Shown here: positions 7,887 through 17,272 of the stretch, piece by piece
How the letters are laid out: the number at the start of each line of letters is the position of its first letter
Position numbering within the stretch: position 1 is the first letter of the stretch
DNA from: UBA1413 sp964552955
Lineage (GTDB): Bacteria > Bacteroidota > Bacteroidia > Bacteroidales > Prolixibacteraceae
Direction: 5' to 3'
DNA: 64,000 nucleotides
NCBI GenBank assembly: GCA_964552955.1
Contig: CAZKIU010000013.1
Span: 1 to 64,000 of the forward strand
Translations under genes and position numbers: made by a program
The notes under the pieces: model-generated
Database searches by the model: none
Seen by the model: the letters and a program-made list of their open reading frames with translations, nothing else
Told to the model about the DNA's origin: nothing

Positions 7887-8692
7887 AGTTCCACGCTCTT
7901 AAAAGGCCAGGAGGTTACCTCGCCCTGGTCGGTGCGCAGAAGGAGCTGGCCGAATGGGTCGACCCCCTCAACCCTGGCCTGAAAGCTTCTCTCGCCGGTC
8001 TGGTAAGTCAGGTTAGCCTCCCTCCCCAGCAAAAGGGAGAGGTATTTTTCGTTGATTTCCCGGTATTTTCCTTTTCTCAGTTTTTCATACCAGACGTAGA
8101 TATGCCTGGTGAGTTCTTTCAGGCATTCCTGCAGGTCATACTCCCTGCCGGTGACCATCTTCAGGGAGATGGCCCGGGGCAGATGGGAAGGAAAGGTGTT
8201 CTGGTTGATGTTGAGGCCAATGCCGGCAACACTCCAGCGGAGGTGTTGGCCCATGACACTGTTTTCGATCAGGATGCCCGCGATCTTCCGTAGGCCAATG
8301 TAAATATCATTGGGCCATTTGATGGCCACCAGGTTCTTTTTTTCGCCGGAAAGGGAGGGATGGGGCTGTAAATCAGCCTTTTCCTCCATTTTGCCTGCCA
8401 GATAATGGGCCAGTCCGAGCGATACCACCTGCGACAGCAGGAACTGCCGTGATGCCTCCAGGAAATGGGGTTCCAGAACCAGGCTGAAGGTAAGGTTCTT
8501 TCCCTCCTCACTTTCCCAGACATTCTTGCCGTGGCCACGCCCCTGCGTCTGACGAAATGTCAAGACCAGGGTTCCTTCACCGGCCTCATGGGCTGCCAGC
8601 AGGGCAGTGGCATAATTGTTGGTGCTGGGAGTTGCATCAAGAGAGAGGATACGGAGGAGGTTCCCGGCTATACTGAATTCTTCCAAGGCCAT
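7856..8692 (-). CDS. birA: biotin--[acetyl-CoA carboxylase] ligase
   Basis: BirA activates biotin with ATP and attaches it to the biotin carboxyl carrier domain of biotin-dependent carboxylases. The 278-residue form lacks the N-terminal helix-turn-helix of E. coli BirA, so it should be an enzyme only, not a repressor. The biotinyl-AMP loop appears as GRGHGKNVW (residues 51-59), and KWPND at 125-129 is the conserved catalytic segment. The C-terminal SH3-like domain is present. The last residues are encoded inside a tandem repeat, so the C-terminal tail is probably not conserved. Confidence 0.93.
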   Translation of the reverse strand: MALEEFSIAGNLLRILSLDATPSTNNYATALLAAHEAGEGTLVLTFRQTQGRGHGKNVWESEEGKNLTFSLVLEPHFLEASRQFLLSQVVSLGLAHYLAGKMEEKADLQPHPSLSGEKKNLVAIKWPNDIYIGLRKIAGILIENSVMGQHLRWSVAGIGLNINQNTFPSHLPRAISLKMVTGREYDLQECLKELTRHIYVWYEKLRKGKYREINEKYLSLLLGREANLTYQTGERSFQARVEGVDPFGQLLLRTDQGEVTSWPFKSVELVTGEDNGVL

Positions 8693-8738
8693 GCTACTCG
8701 CATTTGAGTGGTTTCGCTCCGGTACATTCCGGGGCGAT

Positions 8739-8746
8739 CAAAGGTA
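8739..8746 (-). promoter_or_regulatory. -7 promoter element for birA
   Basis: Reads TACCTTTG on the minus strand (TAnnTTTG), 46 bp upstream of the birA ATG, in the divergent gap with rsfS. Confidence 0.45.
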
Positions 8747-8801
8747 GTTTAATTTGGTTGAAAAGCTTTGTCCGGCTGAAACCGACACGGTATCATTTTC
8801 T

Positions 8802-8809
8802 TATCTTTG
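8802..8809 (+). promoter_or_regulatory. -7 promoter element for the rsfS-ftsH-pssA run
   Basis: TATCTTTG, an exact TAnnTTTG match, lies 18 bp upstream of the rsfS ATG. It is the only promoter seen ahead of the seven-gene run. No convincing -33 element is visible. Confidence 0.55.
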
Positions 8810-8827
8810 CACTGTTAAATATTATAA

Positions 8828-9199
8828 ATGAACAAAAAAGAGGTACCAGCCTTAAAAATCCTGGATGCTGCCGTGGAAGGCATCAGGCGGCTCAAGGGAA
8901 AGAGTATAGCAATCATTGATCTGACCTCCATCCACCACACGGAATGCGGTTATTTCGTTATATGTCACGGGACTTCCAACACCCAGGCCGAGAGCATCGC
9001 CCGCTCGGTGGAAGAGACGGTCACCGAGCTGACGGGTATGAAGACCTGGCACAAGGATGGCTATCGCAATGCGATATGGATTCTTCTCGATTATGGCGAA
9101 GTGATGGTTCATGTTTTCAGGGAAGACGCCCGCAATTTTTACAACCTCGAAGGGTTATGGGCTGATGCCACCATGACACGGTTGGAAGATGAATTATAA
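8828..9199 (+). CDS. rsfS: ribosomal silencing factor RsfS
   Basis: RsfS (Iojap/DUF143) binds ribosomal protein uL14 on the 50S subunit and blocks subunit joining under nutrient limitation. At 123 residues it is full length. Diagnostic segments are the N-terminal helix with KGKSIAIIDL, the strand GYFVICHGTSNTQAESIA and the C-terminal block DYGEVMVHVFREDARNFYNL with its LWADA tail. It is the first gene of a run that continues with ftsH 22 bp downstream. Confidence 0.95.
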   Translation: MNKKEVPALKILDAAVEGIRRLKGKSIAIIDLTSIHHTECGYFVICHGTSNTQAESIARSVEETVTELTGMKTWHKDGYRNAIWILLDYGEVMVHVFREDARNFYNLEGLWADATMTRLEDEL

Positions 9200-9221
9200 A
9201 CAGTAAAAAAGCAACACAGAT

Positions 9222-11285
9222 ATGTCAGAAAACAAGAAAAAAGGGACTCCGGAACAGAAACGCGATCCCGGCGATCCATTCGGGGTGCCCGGGGGGGGAG
9301 CGCCCCGCCCCAAATTCAATCCTTACTGGTTTTACGGGATCATTGCCGTCCTCTTCCTGGTCGTCAATTATTACTTCTCGGGATCCAAAGGACCCGTGGA
9401 AACCAACTGGAATGAGGTCAAGACCACTATGCTGGTGCAACATGACATCAAGAAGATTGTTGTTGTCAACAATGAAAAGGCCCTGCTCACTCTGAAAGAC
9501 GACAGGGTAGCCAAATACAAGGATCAACTGGAGGGTACCTTTACCCGGCCAGCCGAAGGAGGGCCCCATTTTTTCTGGACCATTGGTTCCGTGGAGATGT
9601 TTGAACAGAAGCTTATGGAAGCCCAGGAAGGGTTCGCTGGCGCCGATAAGGTAGAGGCCGAATACCGGAATGAGCGCAACTGGGTCAATGAGATTCTCTG
9701 GTCACTGGGACCCTTTGTGCTGATCATACTGTTATGGTGGTGGATTTTCAAGCGGATGAGCAAGGGGGCCGGGGGTGCCGGCGGTGGGATCTTCAGCGTG
9801 GGCAAATCGCAGGCCCGGGTCTTTGACAAGGACTCGAGGGTCAACACCACCTTCAAAGATGTGGCCGGGTTATCGGAAGCCAAACAAGAGGTCGAGGAGA
9901 TCGTGGAATTCCTGAAGAACCCCACCAAGTTCACCAAGCTGGGGGGCAAGATTCCCAAGGGGGCACTGCTGGTAGGCCCTCCCGGAACGGGGAAGACGTT
10001 GTTGGCCAAGGCGGTAGCCGGAGAGGCCAATGTGCCCTTTTTCTCGATGTCGGGGTCCGATTTCGTAGAGATGTTTGTGGGGGTGGGGGCTTCACGGGTC
10101 CGTGACCTCTTCAAGCAGGCCAAGGAGAAGGCCCCCTGTATTGTCTTCATCGACGAGATCGACGCCATCGGGCGGGCCAGGGGCCGAAATCCCAATTTTG
10201 GCTCCAACGATGAACGCGAGAATACCCTGAATCAGCTTCTGACCGAGATGGATGGTTTCGATACCAACAGTGGGGTGATCGTTCTGGCAGCCACCAACCG
10301 AGCCGATATCCTTGACCGGGCGTTGATGCGTGCCGGCCGTTTCGATCGCCAGATTAATGTTGAACTTCCCGACCTCAACGAGCGGGCTGAGATTTTCAAT
10401 GTCCATCTGAAGCCGCTGAAGCTCAATGAAGATGTGAAGGTGGAGTTTCTGGCCAAACAGACGCCCGGTTTCTCGGGGGCCGATATTGCCAATGTTTGTA
10501 ACGAGTCGGCACTTATCGCGGCCCGTAAAAGCCACGAAAGCGTCACCCGCCAGGATTTTCTGGATGCCGTGGACCGCATCGTGGGCGGACTGGAGAAGAA
10601 GAACAAGATCATCTCGATAGAGGAAAAGAAAACCATTGCCTACCATGAGGCCGGCCATGCCACCATCAGCTGGTTATTGCCCTATGCCCATCCGCTGGTC
10701 AAGGTGACGATTGTTCCCCGCGGTAAAGCCCTGGGCGCGGCCTGGTATCTGCCTGAAGAGCGCTCCATCACCACCCGGGAACAGCTCCTTGATGAGATGT
10801 GCTCGGCCCTGGGAGGCCGCGCGGCGGAGGAAACCATCTTCGGAAGAGTCTCCTCCGGCGCCCAGAATGACCTGGAACGCGTCACCAAACAAGCCTATGC
10901 CATGGTCAGCATCTTCGGGATGAGTGAAAAAATCGGAACCGTCAGCTTCTATGATTCGACAGGACAGAGTGATTACTCCTTTACCAAGCCTTATAGCGAA
11001 AAAACGGCCCAGCTGATCGATGAGGAAGCTAAAAAGATCATTGACCAGGAATACCAGAGGGCCCTCTCCATCCTGCGTGAGCACAATGAGGGGCACAAAC
11101 AGCTGGCCCAGTTGCTGCTCGACAGGGAGGTGATCTTCTCGGAAGATATGGAGCATATTTTCGGAAAGCGGCCCTGGGACAAGCATAAGGAAGAGGCTCT
11201 GGAGGCTACCGGGGCTGGGGCAGTGCCTGGGGAACCTTCAGGGGAACCGGCTGCGGCTCCCTCCTCCGCTGAAAAAGAGGTTTAG
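9222..11285 (+). CDS. ftsH: ATP-dependent zinc metalloprotease FtsH
   Basis: A membrane-anchored AAA+ protease that extracts and degrades misfolded membrane proteins and short-lived regulators. The 687-residue protein has a first membrane segment at about 35-53, a periplasmic domain, a second segment at about 160-177, then the AAA+ module with Walker A GPPGTGKT (252-259) and Walker B FIDEID (309-314). The zinc site HEAGH is at 475-479. The C-terminus carries a Pro/Ala/Glu-rich tail. It sits between rsfS and a LUD-domain gene that starts 1 bp after its stop. Confidence 0.98.
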   Translation: MSENKKKGTPEQKRDPGDPFGVPGGGAPRPKFNPYWFYGIIAVLFLVVNYYFSGSKGPVETNWNEVKTTMLVQHDIKKIVVVNNEKALLTLKDDRVAKYKDQLEGTFTRPAEGGPHFFWTIGSVEMFEQKLMEAQEGFAGADKVEAEYRNERNWVNEILWSLGPFVLIILLWWWIFKRMSKGAGGAGGGIFSVGKSQARVFDKDSRVNTTFKDVAGLSEAKQEVEEIVEFLKNPTKFTKLGGKIPKGALLVGPPGTGKTLLAKAVAGEANVPFFSMSGSDFVEMFVGVGASRVRDLFKQAKEKAPCIVFIDEIDAIGRARGRNPNFGSNDERENTLNQLLTEMDGFDTNSGVIVLAATNRADILDRALMRAGRFDRQINVELPDLNERAEIFNVHLKPLKLNEDVKVEFLAKQTPGFSGADIANVCNESALIAARKSHESVTRQDFLDAVDRIVGGLEKKNKIISIEEKKTIAYHEAGHATISWLLPYAHPLVKVTIVPRGKALGAAWYLPEERSITTREQLLDEMCSALGGRAAEETIFGRVSSGAQNDLERVTKQAYAMVSIFGMSEKIGTVSFYDSTGQSDYSFTKPYSEKTAQLIDEEAKKIIDQEYQRALSILREHNEGHKQLAQLLLDREVIFSEDMEHIFGKRPWDKHKEEALEATGAGAVPGEPSGEPAAAPSSAEKEV

Positions 11286-11286
11286 G

Positions 11287-11928
11287 GTGGCTGCTGATCA
11301 GCCATCGGTGCGTGCCGCCATTCTTGCGGATCTGAGAAAGGCGGTGGCAGGGAGGACATCCTCACTGGCGCTTCCTCCGGAAAGGGTTATGCAGACCTCC
11401 ACCTTTACCGATCGGGTTATGGAGTTCCGGCACAACCTGGAGGCGGTCAGCGGGGAGTTCCATCAGACCGGAGGATGGGAAGAGGTTGCGGCTTTCCTGG
11501 GTAGAGGGGTGGCCGAAGGCCGGTGGAAAAAGGTAGTAAGCCTGGAGAAGACGCTTTGCCAGCAGCTCACGGGAGGAGGTTTTCCCCTTGTTCCGACAGA
11601 GGGGGTCTCCGCCGAATGTGAGGTGATGGTCACCAGTTGCTCGGCCCTGGCCGCCTCCACCGGATCGGTGGTGGTCACCTCGGCCCTGACAGGCAGCAGA
11701 AAAGCCTTCGTATGGCCTGAAGTGCATATCGTGGTTGCCCGTGAAACGCAGTTGGCGGCCACACTGGAAGAGGCATATACCAAGGCAATGACGCCTTCCG
11801 GAGGGCAGGCCCCCTCGATGATCACCATCATCACCGGGCCCAGCCGGACGGCCGACATTGAGAAAACCCTGGTGCTGGGTGCCCACGGCCCCCGCCAGCT
11901 GATCGTTCTCCTGATCAAGAACCTTTAA
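11287..11928 (+). CDS. LUD domain (LutC/YkgG family) protein
   Basis: A 213-residue protein with a GTG start one base after the ftsH stop, implying translational coupling. The C-terminal block ITGPSRTADIEKTLVLGAHG is the hallmark of LutC, a component of the LutABC lactate utilisation system. No lutA or lutB is nearby. In this phylum the family often occurs as a lone gene beside ftsH and cdsA, so a role in lactate oxidation should not be assumed. No signal peptide or membrane segment is visible. Confidence 0.85.
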   Translation: MAADQPSVRAAILADLRKAVAGRTSSLALPPERVMQTSTFTDRVMEFRHNLEAVSGEFHQTGGWEEVAAFLGRGVAEGRWKKVVSLEKTLCQQLTGGGFPLVPTEGVSAECEVMVTSCSALAASTGSVVVTSALTGSRKAFVWPEVHIVVARETQLAATLEEAYTKAMTPSGGQAPSMITIITGPSRTADIEKTLVLGAHGPRQLIVLLIKNL

Positions 11929-11950
11929 CGGGAAGAATTAAAACCGCAAT

Positions 11951-12160
11951 ATGATGGAAAACGGGTGGAAAGAAGTATTTTTGACGACTTTGGATTACCG
12001 GGCACATATCGCCAAAGACCTCCTCGAAGAAGCAGGGATCAAGGCCGTCGTCCTCGATCAGAAGGATTCGACTTACCTGGTCTTCGGTGAATACCGGGTC
12101 TATGTAGCCGGAGAGGATGAGGCTGCAGCCCTAGAACTATTAAAGGAACTAAAAGATTGA
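11951..12160 (+). CDS. DUF2007 domain protein
   Basis: A 69-residue protein with the DUF2007 pattern: an N-terminal strand (WKEVFLTTLDYRAHIAKDLL), EEAGIKAVVLDQKDS, a tyrosine-rich strand, then EDEAAALELLKEL. The fold resembles small ferredoxin-like or ACT-type modules that occur as signal-transducing add-ons. The stop codon overlaps the TTG start of cdsA by 4 bp, so expression is coupled to phospholipid synthesis. Function unknown. Confidence 0.75.
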   Translation: MMENGWKEVFLTTLDYRAHIAKDLLEEAGIKAVVLDQKDSTYLVFGEYRVYVAGEDEAAALELLKELKD

Positions 12161-12984
12161 AGCCACTGGTGACACGCACGCTTTCGGGTGTTTTATACGG
12201 AGCGGTAATGACTGCGGGGATGATCATTCACCCGCTTCTTTTTGCCGTGCTCTTTGTGGTGATCACCCTCTTCTCCCTGATGGAGTTTTACAAGCTTTTC
12301 GGCCTGGCGGGCGCTGACCCTCACCCTGTCGGAGGAGCCGTTGCGGCTGCTCTTTTCTTCGGAATCGTCTTCGGGGTGGTGGCCGGATATCTTCCCCTGC
12401 GCCTGGCCGGCGTACTCCCCTTGTTGCCCCTCTCCCTATTCATCGCCGAACTATACCGGAACAGGGAACGCCCCATGGTCAATATCGCCGCTTCCATGGC
12501 CGGCTTCCTATATGTGGTGGTGCCCCTGAGTATGGCCTCGCTGCTGATTTTTACCCGTGAGGGGGATACGCGTCATTTCTATCCCTGGATACTTTTCGGG
12601 GTGACCATCACCATCTGGCTATACGACTCAGGTGCTTACCTGGTGGGCACTGCCTTCGGAAAGCATCGGCTCTTTGAGCGGATCTCCCCCTTGAAATCAT
12701 GGGAGGGTGTCATCGGGGGCGGCATGACTGCCCTGCTGACCGGTATCCTGAATGCCTGGCTTTTCCCTGCGCTGGAACTCCACCATTGGCTGGTCATCAG
12801 CGCCATCGTCATTCTCTTCGGCACATGGGGCGACCTGGTCGAATCGATGATGAAGCGGAGCCTTAAAATCAAGGATTCGGGCCATTTCATGCCTGGTCAC
12901 GGGGGATTCCTCGACCGCTTTGACAGCTTTCTGCTGGTCATCCCGGTGGTGTCGGCCTGGCTCTGGATCAACGGAATAATCTAA
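12157..12984 (+). CDS. cdsA: phosphatidate cytidylyltransferase
   Basis: CdsA converts phosphatidate and CTP to CDP-diacylglycerol at the inner membrane, the precursor of the PssA and Psd products encoded next. The 275-residue protein has about eight hydrophobic segments. The family signature near the C-terminus reads SLKIKDSGHFMPGHGGFLDR followed by FD, and SPLKSWEG is also typical. The start is a TTG inside the stop of the preceding gene. Confidence 0.95.
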   Translation: MKPLVTRTLSGVLYGAVMTAGMIIHPLLFAVLFVVITLFSLMEFYKLFGLAGADPHPVGGAVAAALFFGIVFGVVAGYLPLRLAGVLPLLPLSLFIAELYRNRERPMVNIAASMAGFLYVVVPLSMASLLIFTREGDTRHFYPWILFGVTITIWLYDSGAYLVGTAFGKHRLFERISPLKSWEGVIGGGMTALLTGILNAWLFPALELHHWLVISAIVILFGTWGDLVESMMKRSLKIKDSGHFMPGHGGFLDRFDSFLLVIPVVSAWLWINGII

Positions 12985-13008
12985 CGTGAAAATAAATAGT
13001 ATCTGGAA

Positions 13009-13662
13009 ATGAGATTACACAAGGAAGGGTTGAAAGTCATCCCCTGGGTTGCGGCCGGCGTGGTATTGATTAATCTGGCGGCTTACCTCCCGGCGGGGGC
13101 ATCGGTTTTCTTTTATGCGGTACTGGTCCTTACTGTGCCTTTCCTGCTGCTGACGTTTTGGTTTTTCAGGGATCCCCGGATCAATGCCCGGGCCCTTAAC
13201 GGTGAGATCCTCTCTTCCGCCGACGGGGTGGTGGTGGTCATCGAACCCGTGGTGGAAAAAGAGTATTTCAACTGTGAACGGCTCCAGGTGTCGGTATTCA
13301 TGTCGATTCTGAATGTTCATATCAACCACATTCCGGTCGAGGGGGAGATCGTTTACCAGAAACACCATAGGGGAAGATTTATGCCTGCTCACCTGGCCAA
13401 GTCTTCCGGGGAAAATGAGCGGTGCACAACGGTCATCCGCACCCTTTCGGGGGAGGAGGTGCTGGTCAGGCAGATTGCCGGACTGGTGGCCCGTCGGATT
13501 GTCACGTACAAGAAACCGGGTGAAAAGGTGACCCTCAGGGACCACCTTGGATTTATCCGCTTCGGATCACGTGTCGATCTGTTATTGCCCCCGGGAGCGC
13601 AGGTAAAGGTGGAACCCGGCCAGAAGGTGCTGGGAGGGCAAACCGTCGTGGCTGTACTGTGA
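13009..13662 (+). CDS. psd: phosphatidylserine decarboxylase proenzyme
   Basis: Psd decarboxylates phosphatidylserine to phosphatidylethanolamine using a pyruvoyl group formed by self-cleavage. The 217-residue short type has two N-terminal membrane segments (about 10-50) and the conserved block VFMSILNVHINHIPVEG. The cleavage site is Gly186-Ser187 in GFIRFGSRVD, so Ser187 becomes the pyruvoyl cofactor. It lies between cdsA and pssA, completing the pathway although in non-pathway order. Confidence 0.95.
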   Translation: MRLHKEGLKVIPWVAAGVVLINLAAYLPAGASVFFYAVLVLTVPFLLLTFWFFRDPRINARALNGEILSSADGVVVVIEPVVEKEYFNCERLQVSVFMSILNVHINHIPVEGEIVYQKHHRGRFMPAHLAKSSGENERCTTVIRTLSGEEVLVRQIAGLVARRIVTYKKPGEKVTLRDHLGFIRFGSRVDLLLPPGAQVKVEPGQKVLGGQTVVAVL

Positions 13663-13695
13663 CAACGAATTAGCATTTAAACGTAAACTATACTC

Positions 13696-14442
13696 ATGCA
13701 AAGAGCCTTCGGATTCGTTCCCAACCTGATCACCCTCCTCAACCTGTCGTCGGGCGTGATGGCCGTCATTCTGGCCCTGGAGGGGAACCTGGCCCCGGCG
13801 GGCGTGTTTATCCTGGTGGCCGGTGTTTTTGACTTTTTAGACGGCTTTTCGGCCCGGCTGCTGAAGGCCTATTCCGAACTGGGTAAACAATTGGACTCTC
13901 TGGCCGATGTGGTCTCCTTTGGGGTAGCTCCCGGCATGATCGCCTTTATGTTGATGAAGAAGGCGCTCCCTGGGATGAACCTCCCTTTGGATATGGTCCA
14001 GGGTGGATTTGTGACCTGGCTCTTCCTGCTCTCACCCCTGCTGATCCCTGCATTTTCGGCCCTGCGGCTGGCCAAATTCAACATCGACACCAGGCAGACT
14101 ATCAACTTCATTGGTATGCCTACGCCGGCCAACGCCATCCTCTGGGCTTCTTTCGCCATCATCACCGGCTACTATGCCACCAGCGAAGTTCCGATGCTTC
14201 TCTTTACCCGCAGCAACCTCTTGATTGCCATCATCATCACCTCCCTGCTCCTGGTCTCGGAACTCCCTATGTTCTCCCTTAAATTCACCCGCCTCTCCCT
14301 GTCTGCCAACTGGTACCGTTACGCCTTCCTGCTGGCTGCGGTGTTTCTGCTCCTCTTCCTGAAACTCTATGGCCTGCCGGTGATTATCCTGCTCTATATC
14401 GCCATGTCGCTCTCCTTTTATCTTTTGAAAATCGACCTCTGA
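13696..14442 (+). CDS. pssA: CDP-diacylglycerol--serine O-phosphatidyltransferase
   Basis: PssA joins CDP-diacylglycerol to serine to make phosphatidylserine. The 248-residue polytopic protein carries the CDP-alcohol phosphatidyltransferase motif as D49-G-x2-A-R-x8-G63-x3-D67-x3-D71 (DGFSAR, then GKQLDSLAD). About eight membrane segments follow. It is the last gene of the rsfS run, and a heptamer repeat array begins immediately after its stop. Confidence 0.95.
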   Translation: MQRAFGFVPNLITLLNLSSGVMAVILALEGNLAPAGVFILVAGVFDFLDGFSARLLKAYSELGKQLDSLADVVSFGVAPGMIAFMLMKKALPGMNLPLDMVQGGFVTWLFLLSPLLIPAFSALRLAKFNIDTRQTINFIGMPTPANAILWASFAIITGYYATSEVPMLLFTRSNLLIAIIITSLLLVSELPMFSLKFTRLSLSANWYRYAFLLAAVFLLLFLKLYGLPVIILLYIAMSLSFYLLKIDL

Positions 14443-14597
14443 CGCCCGACTCAGGATTCCAGGCTCAGGATTCCCGACTCCAGATTTCGGATTCCCACAT
14501 TCAAGACTCAAGATTCAAGACTCCCGACTCCTGATTCCCGGCTCAAGATTCCCGACTCAGGATTCCCGACTCCAGATTCAAGATTCCTGACTCCAGA
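14443..14597. repeat. heptamer tandem array (AGAYTNN), about 22 copies
   Basis: The whole gap between the convergent pssA and helicase genes is a 7-bp-period array with units such as CGACTCA, GGATTCC, CGACTCC, AAGACTC and AAGATTC. The phase is kept across almost the entire 155 bp. The register-independent consensus is AGAYTNN with frequent C or G substitutions. Each end abuts a stop codon. Confidence 0.92.
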
Positions 14598-17093
14598 TTA
14601 TTTATCAGACAGGTCCAGGTCTGCGAGACTGTGTTGGATCATTTTAATTTCATTCCATGAGATGCTTTCGCCCAGGGCTTCGAGGAGCTCTGAAGAGGTA
14701 GCGTGGCGGTTTTCGGCCAGCCAGTGGGCGACTTTCCGGATTTTCTCTTCCGGAACCACCTCTGACAGGCTGAGCTCCCCTGCGAGGACCAGCGCGGCCA
14801 GATGGCTTTCAATGGTGTGATGGGAGAGATCCCGCTCAAGGGCAATCTTGCGTGCCGACTTCCCCTGTCTGAACATCTCCAGGGTGACCTGACGCGCATT
14901 CTTCTTTTTGGGGGTTTCCACGAATACGGATCCTGTATCGCCTGCGTCGATGCCGTTTTCCTGGCAATAGTGGAGGATCAGGGTGATGAGTTCTGCTCCG
15001 AAGCGTTTCACCTTGGTTTTGCCCAAGCCTTTGATGTTTTCGAGCTGTTTGCGGGTGACGGGCAGGTCGGTAAGGATCTGCTGGAGGGATTTCTGTGGCA
15101 GGATGCGGTAAGGCTGGACGCCATTTTCCTCTGCCTTTTCGATGCGCCAGCCGTTAAGGAGCTTGTAGAGCCGGGGGTGAAGCTGCACGGCTCCGGTTTT
15201 GGCCGGACGGGCCACCAGTCCCCTCAGATAGCGGGGTGTGTCGAGGGCTGCCAGCGCCCTGGCCTTGAGTAACCTCTCCACTAAGAAATCATTCCTGGTT
15301 ACCCGCAGGGATTCCAGAAAGAGATGGAGCGTTTCGGAGATCCTTACTGTCGATTCCAGAATAGCCTTCTTTACCTCACGGTTGTCGGTTTCCAGGGTAG
15401 CCTCCTCCAGTGGTAGTAACACCAGTAACTGGCAGTGGCTGGTGAACCACTCTCCGGCTTTGGAGAGCCGCTCCCTGAAATAGGGATCTTCGCTTCCGCG
15501 CTTTTCAATGCTTACCAGACTCCTGACCTGGCTCAGAAACCGCTCCGCCACGGGGGCCAGTTCCTCTCTGATCCTGGTCTCGGCCAACTGGAGCTGCTCC
15601 CTGAGGTTGCCCGAAAGGGTCTCCCGGTTTTCGACACACAGTTTTTGGGTGTAGCGGAGGTTCCGCAGCAGAGGGCCCATCTCAAACACTTCTTCCAAAA
15701 GATGGATCAAGTATTCCCCCTTGGCCTTCTCGAGGTCGGCTTCTCCTGGAGCGTGGTTTTCGGCTTCACGGGTAAACGCCAGGACCGTGTTGTCGGTTTT
15801 TATGGCCGATCGGGTGAGCTGGGAGCCCAGGACCAGCCCTTCCAGGGAGCGGCAGCGGCTTAAGGCGACGTAAACCTGTCCATGGGCAAAACTGGCTTTA
15901 GCGTCGATGATGGCCTTGTCGAAGGTGAGTCCCTGGCTTTTATGGATGGTGATGGCCCAGGCCAGCTTTAGGGGAAGCTGGCGGAAACTGCCGATCTCCT
16001 CCTCGATGATTTCGCGGGTCTCCTCGTGCAGGGAGTAGCGCATGTTGGCCCATTCGGCCGGTTCCACCTCCAGAGGTTCGGCTTCTCCCGTGCAAGTGAC
16101 TTCCACCCTATCGGCACTGATGGCCGAAATGCGGCCGATTTTTCCGTTGTACCACCTTTTCTCGGGCTGGATATCATTCTTTATGAACATCACCTGGGCG
16201 CCCTCCCTGAGGCGGAGTTCAGGTTCCGTGGGCCAGGAGAGCTCCGGAAAATCACCTTTCACCTCCGCGGAGAAACGAAATGTCTCCCCGGGAAGCTGCT
16301 CCAGTTTGGTTTCATTGAGCTGACGGGCTTGCCAGTTATGGGTGACCAGGGTGATCCATCCTTCCCCGTCGGGGGGGGCAAAGCCGGGATCATACCTCTG
16401 ATTGAGGGTTTCAAGGGTGTCGTCATCGACTTTGTTCTCTCTGATGCGGTTCAGCAGTTCAATGAAACGCAGGTTGCTTTGGCGGAAGATCTGTTTCAGC
16501 TCGATGGTGATAAAGCGGGCATCGCGCAGGGCCAGGCTGCTGAAAAAATAAGGGGAATCATAGAAGCGGCGCAGGATCTCCCATTCCTGTTCCTTGGCTA
16601 CCGGAGCCAACTGTTGCAGATCGCCGATCATCAGGATCTGTACTCCGCCGAAGGGTTTGAACCGGTTGCGGAAACGGCGCAGGACCCGGTCCATGGCATC
16701 CAGCAGGTCGGCCCTGACCATGCTGATCTCATCAATGACCAGCAGATCGAGGCTTTTAAAGATGGAGATCTTCTCGCGATGGTACCGCTGTACAGGCTCC
16801 TCCCGGCGTTCTCCCTCTGCTGAAGCTGCAGGCCGCTCCTCCCCGGGAAGGAACCCGGGAACCTGGGGCCCCAGGCTGAATTGAAAAAAGGAATGGATGG
16901 TGACCCCTCCTGCGTTGATGGCGGCGACTCCCGTGGGGGCTACCACCACCATCCGCTTGGGCGACTCCTGGCGCAACTGGTGCAGAAAGGTAGTCTTGCC
17001 CGTTCCTGCTTTTCCGGTCAGGAAAATATTCTCCCCTGTGTTTCTGAGAAATGCACGAGCCAGCTCAAGCTGGGGATTGGTGTCGAGGTCCAT
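14598..17093 (-). CDS. PIF1-like superfamily 1 helicase with HRDC and HTH domains
   Basis: An 831-residue ATP-dependent DNA helicase. Walker A is GKAGTGKTT near residue 27 and the DExx box reads LLVIDEISMV (117-126). A late helicase motif appears as TIHKSQGLTFD, typical of PIF1/RecD-type enzymes that run 5' to 3' and resolve R-loops or G-quadruplexes. After a long middle region, a HRDC-like nucleic-acid-binding domain (LTDLPVTRKQLENIKGLG) precedes a C-terminal helix-turn-helix with SARKIALERDLSHHTIESHL. This architecture is common in Bacteroidota. It is monocistronic. Confidence 0.9.
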   Translation of the reverse strand: MDLDTNPQLELARAFLRNTGENIFLTGKAGTGKTTFLHQLRQESPKRMVVVAPTGVAAINAGGVTIHSFFQFSLGPQVPGFLPGEERPAASAEGERREEPVQRYHREKISIFKSLDLLVIDEISMVRADLLDAMDRVLRRFRNRFKPFGGVQILMIGDLQQLAPVAKEQEWEILRRFYDSPYFFSSLALRDARFITIELKQIFRQSNLRFIELLNRIRENKVDDDTLETLNQRYDPGFAPPDGEGWITLVTHNWQARQLNETKLEQLPGETFRFSAEVKGDFPELSWPTEPELRLREGAQVMFIKNDIQPEKRWYNGKIGRISAISADRVEVTCTGEAEPLEVEPAEWANMRYSLHEETREIIEEEIGSFRQLPLKLAWAITIHKSQGLTFDKAIIDAKASFAHGQVYVALSRCRSLEGLVLGSQLTRSAIKTDNTVLAFTREAENHAPGEADLEKAKGEYLIHLLEEVFEMGPLLRNLRYTQKLCVENRETLSGNLREQLQLAETRIREELAPVAERFLSQVRSLVSIEKRGSEDPYFRERLSKAGEWFTSHCQLLVLLPLEEATLETDNREVKKAILESTVRISETLHLFLESLRVTRNDFLVERLLKARALAALDTPRYLRGLVARPAKTGAVQLHPRLYKLLNGWRIEKAEENGVQPYRILPQKSLQQILTDLPVTRKQLENIKGLGKTKVKRFGAELITLILHYCQENGIDAGDTGSVFVETPKKKNARQVTLEMFRQGKSARKIALERDLSHHTIESHLAALVLAGELSLSEVVPEEKIRKVAHWLAENRHATSSELLEALGESISWNEIKMIQHSLADLDLSDK

Positions 17094-17272
17094 CTGCTCT
17101 TCCGTATAAAGAGGCTAAGTTAACCAATTTCCGCTGAATACCTGACATGTTCTTCTCCGCTTCAGGCCTACACACCGAGAAAGGTTAAAGGGATCTCTTC
17201 CCGGTGCCTGACAGGGAGATTTGGATGATTCCGTCGGAAGGTTACGTCAGATATCGCCCGGGACCTCCGGAG

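Noticed and set aside
11287..11928. Lactate utilisation operon (lutABC)
   Set aside because: Only a LutC-like gene is present; lutA and lutB are absent and the neighbours are ftsH and lipid genes.
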